From assembly GCF_914767665.1 (NCBI RefSeq), contig NC_059504.1, positions 42,811,720 through 42,875,719 of the forward strand: a stretch of 64,000 nt of DNA, in the 5' to 3' direction. Below are positions 36,060 to 48,229 of this stretch, one piece after another. Both the position numbers and the translations under genes were made by a program. The notes under the pieces are model-generated. The model did no database searches, was not told where the DNA came from, and saw nothing but the letters and a program-made list of their open reading frames with translations. Origin of the DNA: Harmonia axyridis (lineage: Eukaryota; Arthropoda; Insecta; Coleoptera; Coccinellidae). Positions within the stretch are counted from its first letter, which is position 1. Each line of letters begins with the position of its first letter.

Positions 36060-37227
36060 CAGTGCATCCCATTTTGGGTGAGACAGCCAGGTTTCTCGCT
36101 TGTTATTTAAGATAGAGCCTTGCGGTTTTCACGTTCCTGTCCTACTTTTTCGTGAAACTCAAGTTGGTCTAATCAGATTCTGTATAACTGTTTCCGTTCA
36201 AAAGATACAGGGTGATTTTGGAAATTGATACTTTTCGGACCCCTTCTTTATCTCCGAAATTATTAGAAATAATGTTGAGGTAAAAACTACTTCTGAATCA
36301 GAATTCTGCGTAGAATCCAGTGGCGTACTCATTATTTTTTTTCGGGGTATGGTTTAGAAGATTCAACACAAACTTATGTTTTTTTAAATGGAACACTATG
36401 TGTATCATTACTTCGTTGAATTCGTTATTTTTTTCCCTTCAAAATGATATATGACACCATGTAGGTAGGATGTTCAGAAAATTTGAAAAAACACTAAAAC
36501 ATCAAATAATGATGATTTTTTGTTAATGGGCAATGGATTTCCCATAGAAAAGAAGAATCAATAATGATAACAATAATTTATAGCGATGACAGCTAGATCA
36601 GATTGGTTTTTTCCTCCAAGGCTTACTTGATAAAACAATGCTCCCAAATGCATAGTAGCCATAATAACAACAAGGATGTTTGTGTCATCAATGACCTACT
36701 ATTTTTAAAAATCGAAAGTAATAATTCTCTTATTGAAACATAGAAAATTCATGGCCCATTTACAAAAAAAATCATCATTATTTGACGTTTTAGTGTTTTT
36801 TTAACATTTCTGAACATCCTACCTACATAGTATCATATATCATTTTGAAGGGAAAAAAATAACGAATTCAACGAAGTAATGATATATAGGGTGTTCCATT
36901 AAAAAAAATATAGGTTTGTGTTGAATCTTCAAAACCATACCCCGAAAAAAAATATTGAGTACGCCACTGGATTCTACGCAGAATTCTGATTCAGACGTAG
37001 TTTTCAGCTCAGCATTATTTCTAATAATTTCGGAGATAAAGAAGGGGTCCGAAAAGTATCAATTTCCAAAATCACCCTGTATCTTTTGAACGGAAACAGT
37101 TATACAGAATCTGATTAGACCAACTTGAGTTTCACGAAAAAGTAGGACAGGAACGTGAAAACCGCAAGGCTCTATCTTAAATAACAAGAGAGAAACCTGG
37201 CTGTCTCACCCAAAATGGGATGCACTG
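36060..37227. mobile_element. 1168-bp element made almost wholly of two inverted arms
   Basis: It begins CAGTGCATCCCATTTTGGGT and ends with the exact inverse, flanked by TA (36058-36059, 37228-37229) or, if counted differently, TGTACA. The two arms, about 490 bp each, stay close to each other along their whole length and leave a spacer of about 190 bp. No coding frame is present. It splits the Tc1-like transposase. Confidence 0.85.
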
Positions 37228-37247
37228 TACATTATATCAACATCAAA

Positions 37248-37742
37248 CTAAGGTTCACGTCTATCTCCCCGATTTCGTCTAACCCTTCTTCGGCCATCAT
37301 GTGCACCCAAGGAGAATCGAGATTCATCAGTAAAGATGCCATTCCACATTCCAGTGTTGACGGTCGATAATGCTGCAGTACAAAATACCTCATCCAGCGT
37401 TAAAACGTTCGGACAGTTATAGGATGGCCTTGTTCTCCTAACCACTCATCAGCCAAAGATCGAGTTGTCGCAAATCGGTCTCCAATGGCCGTAAGTCTTA
37501 GACGTTGATCTTGAACTTCATTTATCCCTCTTCGACGTCCGCTTTCTACTCTTCTTCGATTTAGGGTATTTTCAAAACACGATTGACAACATCTCATAAC
37601 AGTAGTTGGATTTCTGTTCGTACGGTTAGCGATTTCCCGAAGTGACAACCCCACCTCCAGTACACCAAATAATTCGATCGCTTTCAAATTCTCTTAGCTG
37701 GCGATAAATTCCGCGTACACGTGCTCTAGGCATTTTGACAAC
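37248..37742 (-). pseudogene. Tc1-like transposase, N-terminal part
   Basis: Frames read MPRARVRGIYRQLREFESDR, then GLSLREIANRTNRNPTTVMR (helix-turn-helix), GRRRGINEVQDQRLRLTAIG and, after a frameshift, NGIFTDESRFSLGAHDGR, which holds the first catalytic aspartate (TDES). The frame then runs into stops just before the insertion at 37227. Confidence 0.85.
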
Positions 37743-38208
37743 AACTAAACATCGACTTTGGATCTCCTCGAACAGCTGGATTGTTGAAAAATTTAAAAAA
37801 CGACTACAATATTCTAATAACAAAAATAGTTTACATGAAAAAACCTTCACGATTTTTTTTCCGAATTCAATTATTTACTATTGGCCATACTATATGTGTT
37901 TTACAAAAAAAAAACATTTAAATTTAAACAGCTACTTCTGGGTGTTGCAGTTTCTTAGTCACTTAGTATACCTTTGATATGTATCGGATAGGAATAATAT
38001 TCTCGAGATGAATTCCACATTGCCTCTTTTACTACTTCATTATCGATTAATATTTTGAAGCGAAATTTTAGGGTCATATATTACTCGATACGATCTACAG
38101 AATTAGTTATCGCAACACTCCTCATCCTTATTCAAAATCAAGGAGTTGTGCTAACCCCTGTTGGGGGGTTGAAGTTACGGGGATGAAAAAACCAGAAAAG
38201 ATGTTTCT

Positions 38209-38612
38209 CTAATTCTGTGGTTATTCCGTTCATTCTTCCACATCTTGTAGAACAAAATCGTGCGAGAATATATCAGAAACGCGCAATTTTCATGGTTATA
38301 TTTTATTATTCTATGTTGGTACTCCGAACTTTCCGCCTCGGCTTTATCTGTCAATTGATCAATTTGCCTTAAAGAAATCAGTTCTGCCAACCAACATTTT
38401 TCAATGCAAAAATGACTAAATTATATTTATGGAAATATTTCATTTATTTCAATGAAAATGCAATGAATTAGAGAAAATAATGTATAATACTCGTACAGAA
38501 GGCTCATTCTACCACTCGTTCATTCCAAAACTCGCCACTTCGTGGCTCGTTTTTGAATTTTGAACTCGTGGAAGAATATCAATGCCTTTTGCACTTGTAT
38601 TATAAATAACTA
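38209..38612. mobile_element. 404-bp element, solitary copy
   Basis: It begins CTAATTCTGTGG and ends AATAACTA, is exactly 404 bp long, and is flanked by TTCT (38205-38208, 38613-38616). Layout is the same as in the 23-kb copies: a 267-bp part followed by the long hairpin. It sits in the right arm of the fold-back element. The minus strand carries a small frame (MAELISLRQIDQLTDK...) also open in the other copies. Confidence 0.85.
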
Positions 38613-38929
38613 TTCTTCTCGAATCAGAAATTGACGGGTCCAAGCGATTTTTCACATTTTCATTTCAAAGTCGGAAAATTGAGATGTTGAGTTTTCGTTG
38701 GGCCACCCTGTATAAATGAATATGTTGTTTTCCATATTGAAATGAAAAAATACACTATTCATTATATCGAATATTTGTTCATTAATGAAGCATACTTCAT
38801 CCCTTACAAATGTTCAATTTATATAAGATTAAAAAAACGTAAGAATTGAAAAATGGTGAAAAACATTGACTTGGCATCAGGAGCTTTTTTTTTGAGCGCA
38901 TTCATGCTGGGTGCCACTAAATCGTATAA

Positions 38930-39540
38930 GAAGGTCTTCCGTTTTGTGGTCCGAATTGAATATAGATCAACTTTTATAATGACTCAATCATTGTTAGATG
39001 ATTTCAAATGACTCGTCGGAACAATATCTCACCAATAACTCAACGGATGTTGGTTCTGATCCTTCGCAACACAAAAAAAAATCCAAAGGCAATAAATCAC
39101 AAGATGTTGGTGGCCAATTAACATCGCCGAAACGAAATAGTTTTTGCAATAAAACTAAAAAGGGTAGTGTTCTGTAGCTTGTTGCACTATCTTGCTGGAA
39201 ACACATCTCTTGCAATTTGATATCAATAATTATACAGAAAAAAACAATCGGTAATCATTCGGCTAAAGCTATGAGCATTGACGGTTTCAGTGATACCTTT
39301 TTGTTTTTCAAAGAAGTACAAGCCAATCACTCCATCGAACCAAATTGCATACCATACAGTGACTTCTTGTGCATATAATGGTCCCTCAGCATTCACACTG
39401 TTCCATATGAGATAATTGAGTGGAAAATGTGCTCCGTCGCCAAAACATTGTTCTTCAAGCGCCCAGTCTACATATACTCTACGCAATCCGTGGTCAACTG
39501 GCATTAGTTCTTGAACTGAACCTTATATGGATGGAAATGC
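38930..39540 (-). pseudogene. Diverged relative of the DD41D transposase
   Basis: The minus strand reads VDHGLRRVYVDWALEEQCFG, DGAHFPLNYLIWNSVNAEGP, VTVWYAIWFDGVIGLYFFEK and, after a shift, MCFQQDSATSYRTLPFLVLL and DLLPLDFFL. Motif order matches the DD41D copies but identity is modest, so this is a separate, older family. It retains sequence upstream of the first catalytic region that the other copies have lost. Confidence 0.75.
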
Positions 39541-39544
39541 AAAT

Positions 39545-41440
39545 CCAGATGCAAAATAAGCCATAGCGTGACTTAAGGGAGGCCCAAATGTTGTGCGCAC
39601 AAATGAATGGTTAAATTTGGATCCTAATCAACACTTTCACTTACAGCAATATTTTAGGACGAGGGTGCATTTGATGACGTATGGGTCTTATTATATCAAC
39701 AGATCCAGTCTCTTCGAATTTTTCGCTGTCTCAACAATCGTAGGGACGCTCAGATGGACGATTATATCGACCATAATCTACCCATAATCCACGAAAGGTA
39801 GCACTTCAGAATCATTATTTTTGTAGCAAGTTTCACAATTTTCACACGTTCAGCAGTTAGTAGATAAACGATCCATATTGTTAAATGACTAACATTCAAC
39901 TGAACAAATGACGCTACAGATGACAGTTCTATTTGACATGTGTCCTTGAAACTGGGCTGTGAAATCCAGGCCACGACATGGATAAACCAGTAGGTATTTA
40001 TAAAATGTCTTTTATAATGATACGATCCTCTTGAAATTTGGCATGAACGTTTCGAGTATTCATTTCACATATTCAAACTAAAATTCGATCTAATCGGAAC
40101 TTTTGTTATCGGAACATTTCAATTTTATTTTCCAGATTTTTCTTGCACTTTCTATGGATCTAATGGTGCGATCAACATGTATTCAGCGTCCGATTTGTTT
40201 TTGTCACTGAAACATTTTTCAAGTTAGTTTATTTTTTCGATATTTGTAATGTATGTTGAATATTGTTATTTGTGTTTTCTGCGCAAGCATAGTTTTTTAT
40301 TATTATAACATGTGTGACAATCTCTGCGGTGCAGATTTGTGCAGTCAGTCGAGAATAAATGTTAGAGTCATTTAGAGCTGAGTTTTATTCTAGAATATTC
40401 AAATACCTAGAAAATATATGGGACATTCTACGCAAACTATCATTTTGAGTTATATGAATTAAAAAAAACAAATATTCGAATATATTCCTCTCTCTCCTTT
40501 TCCTATCTTATCTCATCCTGCATAAAGAAAAGAGTAACAAAAAGATTTTCAATCAAATATTGTACAGTTGAAATAGAGGAAAATTGTCATCTCATTTTCA
40601 GAACATAGATTGTTTATTTCTTGAGAAACCTAGGAAAGCCAGAAGTGACTAGGTTGATCAAAAAGGGCCGGAACTAATTGCGTGAAGCATTCAAAATACT
40701 TTCAACTATGTCACTGTTAACACCAAATGAATCAAAATTAAAATTTGAGACCATTATTGGTTCAATTTTTCGATATTACACAGACATTGGGCATAATGTT
40801 AACGCTTTGATAATCAGTAGGAAAATAGTCCTTTTTTTTCTGTTCAATGAAATACCATAATAGAAACGCTATTCTGGGAATATGAACTCAAGGAATGTTA
40901 TGATAGATTGCTTTCATTTGGTTTACTTTGATTTCAAATATTAGGAGCGTTATTGATTTGTTTATGACAGATCCTATAAATTCAACAATGGAATCTCTTC
41001 AAGTAACTACTTCAGAATGAACCATGAGAAAAAGCACACAACAGAATTCTGTATTCAAGAAATAAATATACATAAACGAATGTTGTTTCCCTTATTATCG
41101 TTTATGAAATCATAGGTTTCATGTGCTGTGTTTCCTTTGGCTTATTGCCGTTAGGTGTTGTGAAATGATCATCCAAAACTTTTCCTTGAGTGAGTTGATA
41201 TATGGAATACGTCAATTCCAAATTTTCCATTGACTCATCAAGATAATTTTAAAAGATTGTGCAAATTTTTTCGATATTTTGATGCAAAATGCTCAGGTAA
41301 TTCATTTTGATTTAGAGAACTGATAAAAAAATCTAAATGAATAAATATTAGGTTGATTGATATGAGAAAGAGAATGCTTTAAGATATACTCTTTGAGTTT
41401 CGGTGTTCTCTTCATTTCTATTAGAGAGTCTATCCATCTA
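39545..41440. other. No gene recognised
   Basis: AT-rich sequence upstream of the proposed Ca-beta promoter, with only short featureless frames. Confidence 0.5.
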
Positions 41441-41452
41441 GACTCTTAAGTT

Positions 41453-43157
41453 CAGGGCCCCCGCAAGGGACATCAACGCCCGCGTGCGGAACATATTTTG
41501 GCGCCCCTTAAAGGGGGGAGGTGGAGAAAAGTACTACTGTATAATCGAATTTTTTTTTTTTAAGTTTTGTTGAGAATTTAGTGTAGAATGGTTGAAAATC
41601 TATCAGCAACCTTCATTGCCTTAAGAACTTTATGGTATTATTTGTAACATAATACATTTCAAATGTGTTTCAAAACTTAAGCTGTATTCTCCTATAAATT
41701 ATTCATGAAGGCATAAACATTTAATTAGGATCAATCCAGAAATTGTATGGATGTTTTTCTAGATTTGGCTGCTGCAAATTTTTTTATATTATCAATCAAT
41801 CAATTTTATCGAGTATCTCTTGCTCTATATCTAAGATTGCCAATCCAGAAAATCTTTCTTAAGACATGGTAGACTTCAAATAGTTTTTAAAAATTTTTAA
41901 ATCAGTGAATGATCTCTCACCAGAAGCAACAGACACAGGTAAAGTGAGAAGGATTCTTGAGGCAATACTAAGATTCGGTAGAGAAGAAGTTAGATTATTT
42001 TCAAAAATATATTGTAGAATTTCAAGAGGATTTTCGCTTCAAATAATGAAAACAATCTTAGGGCTTTTATCTCGTTGAATAAATCATTTTCTTTCACGTA
42101 AGTCTCTTTTTTTCCTGTCATCAGTTAGCTTTTGTTGAAGAGCATGACAGCATTTCAATAGATATTTGTCATTTAATTTAAGAATATCACAAATGAAACA
42201 AAATCGTTAACGTTATCTACTATTTAAGGAACTTAGTGTTTGATCAATTATTTTCTAAAAGAAATTTATTTTAAAAGCGATTTTTGGATCTTCCGACTGT
42301 TTATAATCGAACAATTTTGGTTTATACTTTCGTCTTACAGTATATAATGGAGAAAAACCTTGATCTTTCTCAAGGACAGCCTCTAGTTTTCCAGCTCCCG
42401 CAAGTTTTTCCTCGAGAACATTATCATCCCTATAATTTTTGAAATGATCAACTAAATTCTTCAAATGGTTTTGGCACACTTTAATGTCAATCGCTACACT
42501 TTGCATCATGTTGCTTACAATATTAATCTGGAATGAAACATCATAAGAAATTATGATACTTCAGATAAATTTTAAAGAATGAATATTTAATAAAAGAGAA
42601 CTTGCTTTATGTCTAGTTTTTATGTTGAAAGTATCATTTTCTGCTATTTCTAAAAGGCTATCACATATTTGAATAAAATGAAACTTTAGCATCAATTCTA
42701 CTTGACCATCTAGTATCAATTAGGGGTTTTAGACGTAACTGAGGATCATGCTTTTTTATAACATTCCAATCTTTTTGTGGATGAAGAGAAATATATATAA
42801 AGTTCTTTTACAATATCAAAAGAGTCCACTGTTTTATTTGAAACTTTAGCAACATCATTTTCAGTTGAATTTAAGCTGTGTGCAGCACATAGCGCAAAAA
42901 TGCCCTAGGATTAGCATCGAGTATGCGTTTTTGTAAACCAATATCTGGCTATTTCATGCCGATTGCGACGTTCGGAAACTTGTATAAATTGCAAGAAAGA
43001 AGTTTGGAAAAAATAATTGTTGAAAAATTTGAAAGAATCTTTTTCGAAAACCTTTGGTCCATCGGTTCTTCATGCAGTCTATAAGAGGTTTTGGCGCCCT
43101 TCTAGAGTGGCGCCCGCGTGCGGTGCACGCGTTGCACGCGCGGTTGCGGGGGCCCTG
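41453..43157 (-). mobile_element. 1705-bp hAT element, copy 1
   Basis: Ends CAGGGCCCCCGCAA and TTGCGGGGGCCCTG form a 14-bp inverted repeat. The duplication CTTAAGTT flanks it (41445-41452, 43158-43165). The minus strand holds remnants of a ZMYM1-like hAT transposase: CAAHSLNSTEND-like near 42880, KHDPQLRLKPLIDTRWSS-like near 42730, and MMQSVAIDIKVCQNHLKNLV at 42509-42255. The frame is broken and the N- and C-terminal parts are missing. Confidence 0.92.
42255..42509 (-). pseudogene. hAT (ZMYM1-like) transposase fragment, copy 1
   Basis: The 84-residue frame MMQSVAIDIKVCQNHLKNLV ... KYKPKLFDYKQSEDPKI resembles the helical insertion segment of ZMYM1-type hAT transposases, where a conserved R.RK.+.FDY motif follows. 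Flanking frames continue the similarity in both directions but are interrupted. Confidence 0.6.
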
Positions 43158-44039
43158 CTTAAGTTTGATCAGTTATTTGTTGTTCAAAGATGTCATCAAA
43201 TGCAAACTCGTCATATATACAAAATGTGTCAAATTCTTAGTCCATTTTATAAAATTATTAATTTATTAATTCTACCAACTCGAGAACACGATCGATGAAT
43301 TTCGAAGGCAAAAAATCAAGAAATCAAATAATTTACTTGAAACAATTTAGTATATAATTTGCTACAGTGGTATAGAATGAAATAACAATTATTTTACCTC
43401 AAAATACAACCCCATAAAGTTTTTCAGATATGAATTTCTAAAAGCTCCATGTGAATCTCTAGGTTGGATTCTGGATTTTCTTCATGAGTATTGAGATGTT
43501 CCGGTCAAAACTGAATAATATAAAATTTAAGTGATTATATACTTCATGTAGAGGCATATCTCACAAGGGAGCAGTACCTCGTTTTTCAAAATAATACAAC
43601 CTTCTTCACACAATGCATGATCAAATCTCAAAAATTCCTGAAAAATCTCTGAACTTGACTCATTTTACATAAGAAAGAAAATTTTCATATTCTACAGTTA
43701 ACCATCCACGAGTAATTCAAAATTTAATGTTGAATTGCATTTACAAGATACAACAACCGAAATACCTATAGAAAACATTTTTTAATTAGTTTTTGATGTA
43801 ACTTAAAGAAGTACATAAACAAAATATCAACTTTTAGTTGCTCAAAACAAAGATTTGAAAAATAATTCTGCATGATAAATTCCTAAATGAGAAGAGTGGA
43901 ACTAGTGCGAAAAAGATTCAAAAAGTGCACAAGTTGCTTGCTCATTAGGACGATTATGTTGAATATAAAATGAACGAGGTATTCTATGGACTTCGCGAAC
44001 AGATTTATTTTTTCTTACTAAATTTCCACACTTTGGAAT

Positions 44040-44175
44040 CGTTGTGGTGGCGTTAAAAGATTCATGATGAATTGCCAAACCTTACTCAACAGAAAGGTCA
44101 ACACAGTTCGACAATTCTCAACTGTCAAACCATAGACAACAACCTTCGAAACTTTCCATATGTAGCAGAAAACAC
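44040..44175 (-). repeat. Terminal relic of a DD41D-like element
   Basis: TTCATGATGAATTGCCAAAC ... CTCAACTGTCAAACC ... AGAAAACACCCG parallels the transposase-start end of the DD41D copies with substitutions. No further coding part is present. Confidence 0.45.
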
Positions 44176-44199
44176 CCGTTAGATTCGTCATTTTTCAAC

Positions 44200-46200
44200 T
44201 GATCTGATATTTCAGGTTTCAGTTGGTTTCCATCTCATCATATTCTCAAAAAAGCAAAATAAAAAGATACAAAATGTTTTAACACGGAGCTTCACCTTAT
44301 AATGGATTTTTAGGCCAACAAAATGTGTATTCTTGGAGTTCGTTTAACTTCCGGAAAAAGTGAATTCCTATATTAAACATTCCACAGCAAACCCTGATCG
44401 CCAAATGAACCTAAAATTACCGTATGTATCATACGCTATCATCGATGAATGAGAGTCGGTTTTTGACCGACTTGAAATTTGTTTACGTTGTTCCCGGCAA
44501 TCGGATTTATTTTTGAAAGCGAGCTTGACGAAAGGCATGACACATCGCTAGAAGAACGTATGAATGACGACAGTTTCCTTTTCTATGCCTATTGCAAGTT
44601 CAATGGAGGTTAAAATTGGGAGTATCGAATTTTCTCGAAAAATTCCGTGACGATCGTATGGCTACAAATAAGCATAAAATTTATATCATTGTACCGAAAC
44701 CTTCACTATCTGATATATATTTTTGATATATACTTTTTCGTCTAGAAATACAATTGCAACATGACAAATATATATTGAAATCAACCGAAGGAAAATGAAT
44801 TATCCAATAACCAAATTAACACAAAGACAGAGGAATTTTCGTATTTTTTAATACAATATTTTCTTACCCGTGTCTCATAGTTCAAGAAATTTAGTGAATT
44901 TGAGAACACAGTAGGCTAACTCTGCTAATCTGGTAATGTTTACGGAGGAAGCAATTTCAACAGGACACAGGTAAAGTCATAGATCTTCTTTCTTACTCCT
45001 CTGTGAAATGAATATGCAACTCATCATTTACAACTGAAATTACAATTTTCGAGAAATTGAATTTTTAGCAATAAATTCATATTACCCACTGAAAAATCTA
45101 ATATGCTTTCAGAGGACTCTCGAACAAAACCCATTCTCATTTACAAACATACGAAACCAATTATACTATGGAAAACAATATTTCTGTCACCACTAATCAC
45201 ATTTAGTTGTGAATTTGGATTTTGATTTGAAATAATGTTTAAAACTCTGTGCAAAAGTGATCATGTCATCAGGAACAGGAAAAAAACAAGGAATGGAGTG
45301 AAATAATTGAAATCAGGCACTTTTGAGAGCTCCGTTCATTAATGCGTTCTTGGAGACCACATGTATCAATATACAGTTTGGTGGTCTTCAAGGACGCAAT
45401 TGGCGTAGGAATGAAGGAATTAATGACTTCACGATGGTGCTTTCTGCATTTCTTTCTGATTTCAATGAAAAAACCTCCAAATGTTGTTTAAAGTTGATCT
45501 TAATCCTACTATGAAGTAAAAACATTCATTCAATATATTCTGAGTTTGAAGTGTAGATATAGAGATACATCACAAGAATTAATTGTTTTGTCTAATTACT
45601 CTTCTTTTATCGATTCTTAATTCGTTCAGAAACTTGATCAACTCCAACGAAAAATTTTTCACCGAAAAAATTTTAAATAGAAATGAGTTTCAGCACATTC
45701 ATAAATTTTGTGTTTCGAACATCTTCTTGAGGAACAAATTTTCAATTGTCCCCTTCAAATGGGTATTGACCTGGAGTTATGGAAATATTCGGCCAGACAG
45801 TTTTACAAGAACCACCCTGTTTTTCGCAAGAACTTGTAAGCAGATTTTATCCATTAACCGTTATCCGTGTATGAAATAAGATCTTCAGTTGGAAAAACTT
45901 TGGGTGAATTATTTTGATTCAAATATTTCGATAATTAAATATCTGCAGGGGCTAGAAGAATATGAGTTATTGAAAATTCTGCCATACATCCAGCCCACAT
46001 GATGAGAATTTTTTTTTGGCCCTTTGAACTTTATACAACGTCTCGAAATTCCAGGACAGCATTCTTCGAATAAAAAAACACAAACACAAACACTCTTCTC
46101 GTAAGATACAACATATTAAAAGGGAAAAAATAATATTTTAGTATTATAGAAACTACAAGTAGCTATCTAATCAGTTTTCAAGTTCTTATTTTATAATTTG
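44200..46200. other. No gene recognised
   Basis: AT-rich sequence with short featureless frames. Confidence 0.45.
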
Positions 46201-46205
46201 AAGTA

Positions 46206-46863
46206 CCGGGTTTTTCACCATATCAGCTAGTATTTTTTAAAACGATTTCACAAAATGAAATATATACAGAGTGGGCAACATATTGATTGCAACTTCATTT
46301 TTTCAAATGGAACACCCTGTATATATTTCTATATTTGACTACCCCTTTTTCCCCTGACTTCGAATATATAACATATGGTTGGTCTATCTTTGGCAACGAT
46401 ATGACATACGTTTGTCATTGAATGAAAATATTCATCGAATATGCACTAGGTACACAGAAGCGGAAAAATTTGAAATATTTTCACTTTATGTGAAGAACAA
46501 TAAAAATAAGAAAGCTACAAGGAGAGAATATATGGAGTTGCATCCAAATCATCGAATTCCAATTGATAGTGAAAAAAATATGTCATATCTCTGTGGTTCT
46601 CAGAATGAGAGGGATAGGCCAAACATATGTTATATATTCGAAATCAGGGGAAAAAGAGCTAGTCAAATATAGAAAAATATACAGGGTGTTTCATTTGAAA
46701 AAATGAAGTTGCTACCAATATGTTGCCCACCCTGTATATTTCGTTTAGTGAAATCATTTTAAAAAACAATAGTCGATTTCGTGAAACTTTTGTAGAAAAC
46801 ATTTTTTTGTACGTCTTTCAGTAACAAAGTTAAAGGGGGGTCAAATTATGGTGAAAAATCCGG
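46206..46863. mobile_element. 658-bp fold-back element
   Basis: It lies between TA dinucleotides (46204-46205, 46864-46865) and begins CCGGGTTTTTCACCATA, whose inverse closes the right end. Inner arm motifs such as GGGCAACATATTG, AATGGAACACCCTGTATAT and CATATG...CTATATTTGACTA are matched in inverted order at 46590-46740. The loop (about 46390-46610) holds part of a helix-turn-helix frame. Confidence 0.7.
46379..46672 (+). pseudogene. Transposase-type helix-turn-helix fragment
   Basis: Inside the loop, the frame reads CTRYTEAEKFEIFSLYVKNN and KNKKATRREYMELHPNHRIP. This resembles the helix-turn-helix found at the N-terminus of many insect transposase-like proteins (DUF4817, pattern YT.aE...m...Y.....n...A.r.Y....P.R..P). 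The right part of the frame runs into the inverted arm, so only this domain was captured. Confidence 0.55.
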
Positions 46864-46879
46864 TACATTATTTCTATGA

Positions 46880-48220
46880 AAATTTTATCAGCTCGCCAGT
46901 AGCGTCCGTTCAATCTTGAGTAAAAGTACATTGGATCAAAGGATTAGGTATCGAAATTCTTGGTCGCTAAATTGAAAGTAACCCTGTGTTCAGGAAAAAC
47001 GAATTTCAATTTGGAATTACAAATGGACACTCGTGTGAAAAATATGTAACAAAATGTGAGGATGAATATATTTTTTCAATAACCAATATAGCTTTTTTCT
47101 GGCATATAGGTAAAAACAGAGGAGTAGTGAATTTTCTGAGGAGGAGGGCTCTTGGTCAACTGAACTAGTCAATCAATAATGATAAAACAGAGATACGAAA
47201 GGTGAACAAAATAAAAAGAAAAAAGAAAAGGAAAATATGAATAGGAGCAAATAACAAACAAATTTAAAACTAATTCATAATTCATAAATGAATATGTGAA
47301 TGTGAATATGTCTCATTAATCTCTGGAAATGAACATTGAAATTGTTATTATCTTTGGTGGGGGGCTACAGCACAAATCTTGTACAAGGCCAAAGTTGGGT
47401 GGGGTCAGTATCTGGATAGGATACCGCTCTGTTTTACATGTGTTACTGCCTCAAGGAATACCCAAGTGTTTTTCCAGATTTTTTAGATCGTAAAAAATTT
47501 AAATTCGGTAATAATGCCAAAATTTACCCTTCTACTCTTTCCGAACGGAATGTAATGGTGCTTCTTGTGCCTCTTCCCATGTCTTGAAATCATTCCACAG
47601 ACCGGATATTTCGGGATCACTCACAGCCAAATCAGCACACAATCGGTTTACAACCACAGAACGCAGTAAATGTCCACTAAAAACCGTAATATTTACAACG
47701 TTCACAGCGAAACAGAAACTTGAGATTCATTTTGTACAATTGATATCACAGCTATATCGTTGTATGTGATATGTTTCGGAGCGTGGTGTTCTGCTTTTTT
47801 TTTCGATATAAAGGTTAATTTTAATACCGCGGACCGACCCAGCCAAGGAGGCATGGATCCAAAAGACGACAAAGTGCATCTAAAAATAAAACAAACATAT
47901 GTGCTTGGAACGAACTTGAATTATGCTATCATTCTGGACTTATTCATCGGAATGGTTTCACGCATTTGGTTGTGTCTAAGTGGAATTTAAATCATCTAGT
48001 GACAGTTAGGTTTACGCACGGGTATCTTTCAAGAACTTCGAGTATTCAGGAATTCAATGATTTTTAAATGTACCTTACGAAGAGTGGAGTTTTGTTTTTT
48101 CATTTGCAATAACGAGGCTTTGGAATTGTTCGAGGATTGAACTTTTTCTTGAAGTTATCGTTTTGTATTGTGTAAAGATGAAAAATCTCTAATAAGATCT
48201 CTCTATCCTTTGGTTATCGA
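46880..48220. other. No gene recognised; one coding-like minus stretch
   Basis: Between about 47674 and 47539 the minus strand reads HLLRSVVVNRLCADLAVSDP and EISGLWNDFKTWEEAQEAPL before a stop, with an AG acceptor-like site upstream. I do not recognise it. The rest of the interval is featureless. Confidence 0.3.
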
Positions 48221-48229
48221 ACCTGGGGT

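Larger units (their letters stand above)
35439..37966 (-). mobile_element. Tc1-like DD34E element, copy B, interrupted
   Basis: Terminal repeats CTAACTGACAAAGAAACTGC (left) and GCAGTTTCTTAGTCACTTAG (right) are flanked by TATA on both sides. The element lies inside the fold-back element and is itself cut by the element at 36060-37227. Together with copy A at 31399 it defines a small Tc1 family in this window. Confidence 0.9.
35125..38710. mobile_element. Fold-back element with about 310-bp arms, host of nested insertions
   Basis: The left arm begins CAGTGTGATCCAACGAAAAC after TA (35123-35124). The right arm ends with the inverted form GTTTTCGTTGGGCCACCCTG followed by TA (38711-38712). Arm similarity continues through GTCAATTTCTGATTCGAA, CCCCTTGATTTTGAATA and GGAGTGTTGC up to the Tc1-like insertion. 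Removing that insertion and the 404-bp element leaves a non-coding fold-back MITE of roughly 0.65 kb. Confidence 0.75.
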
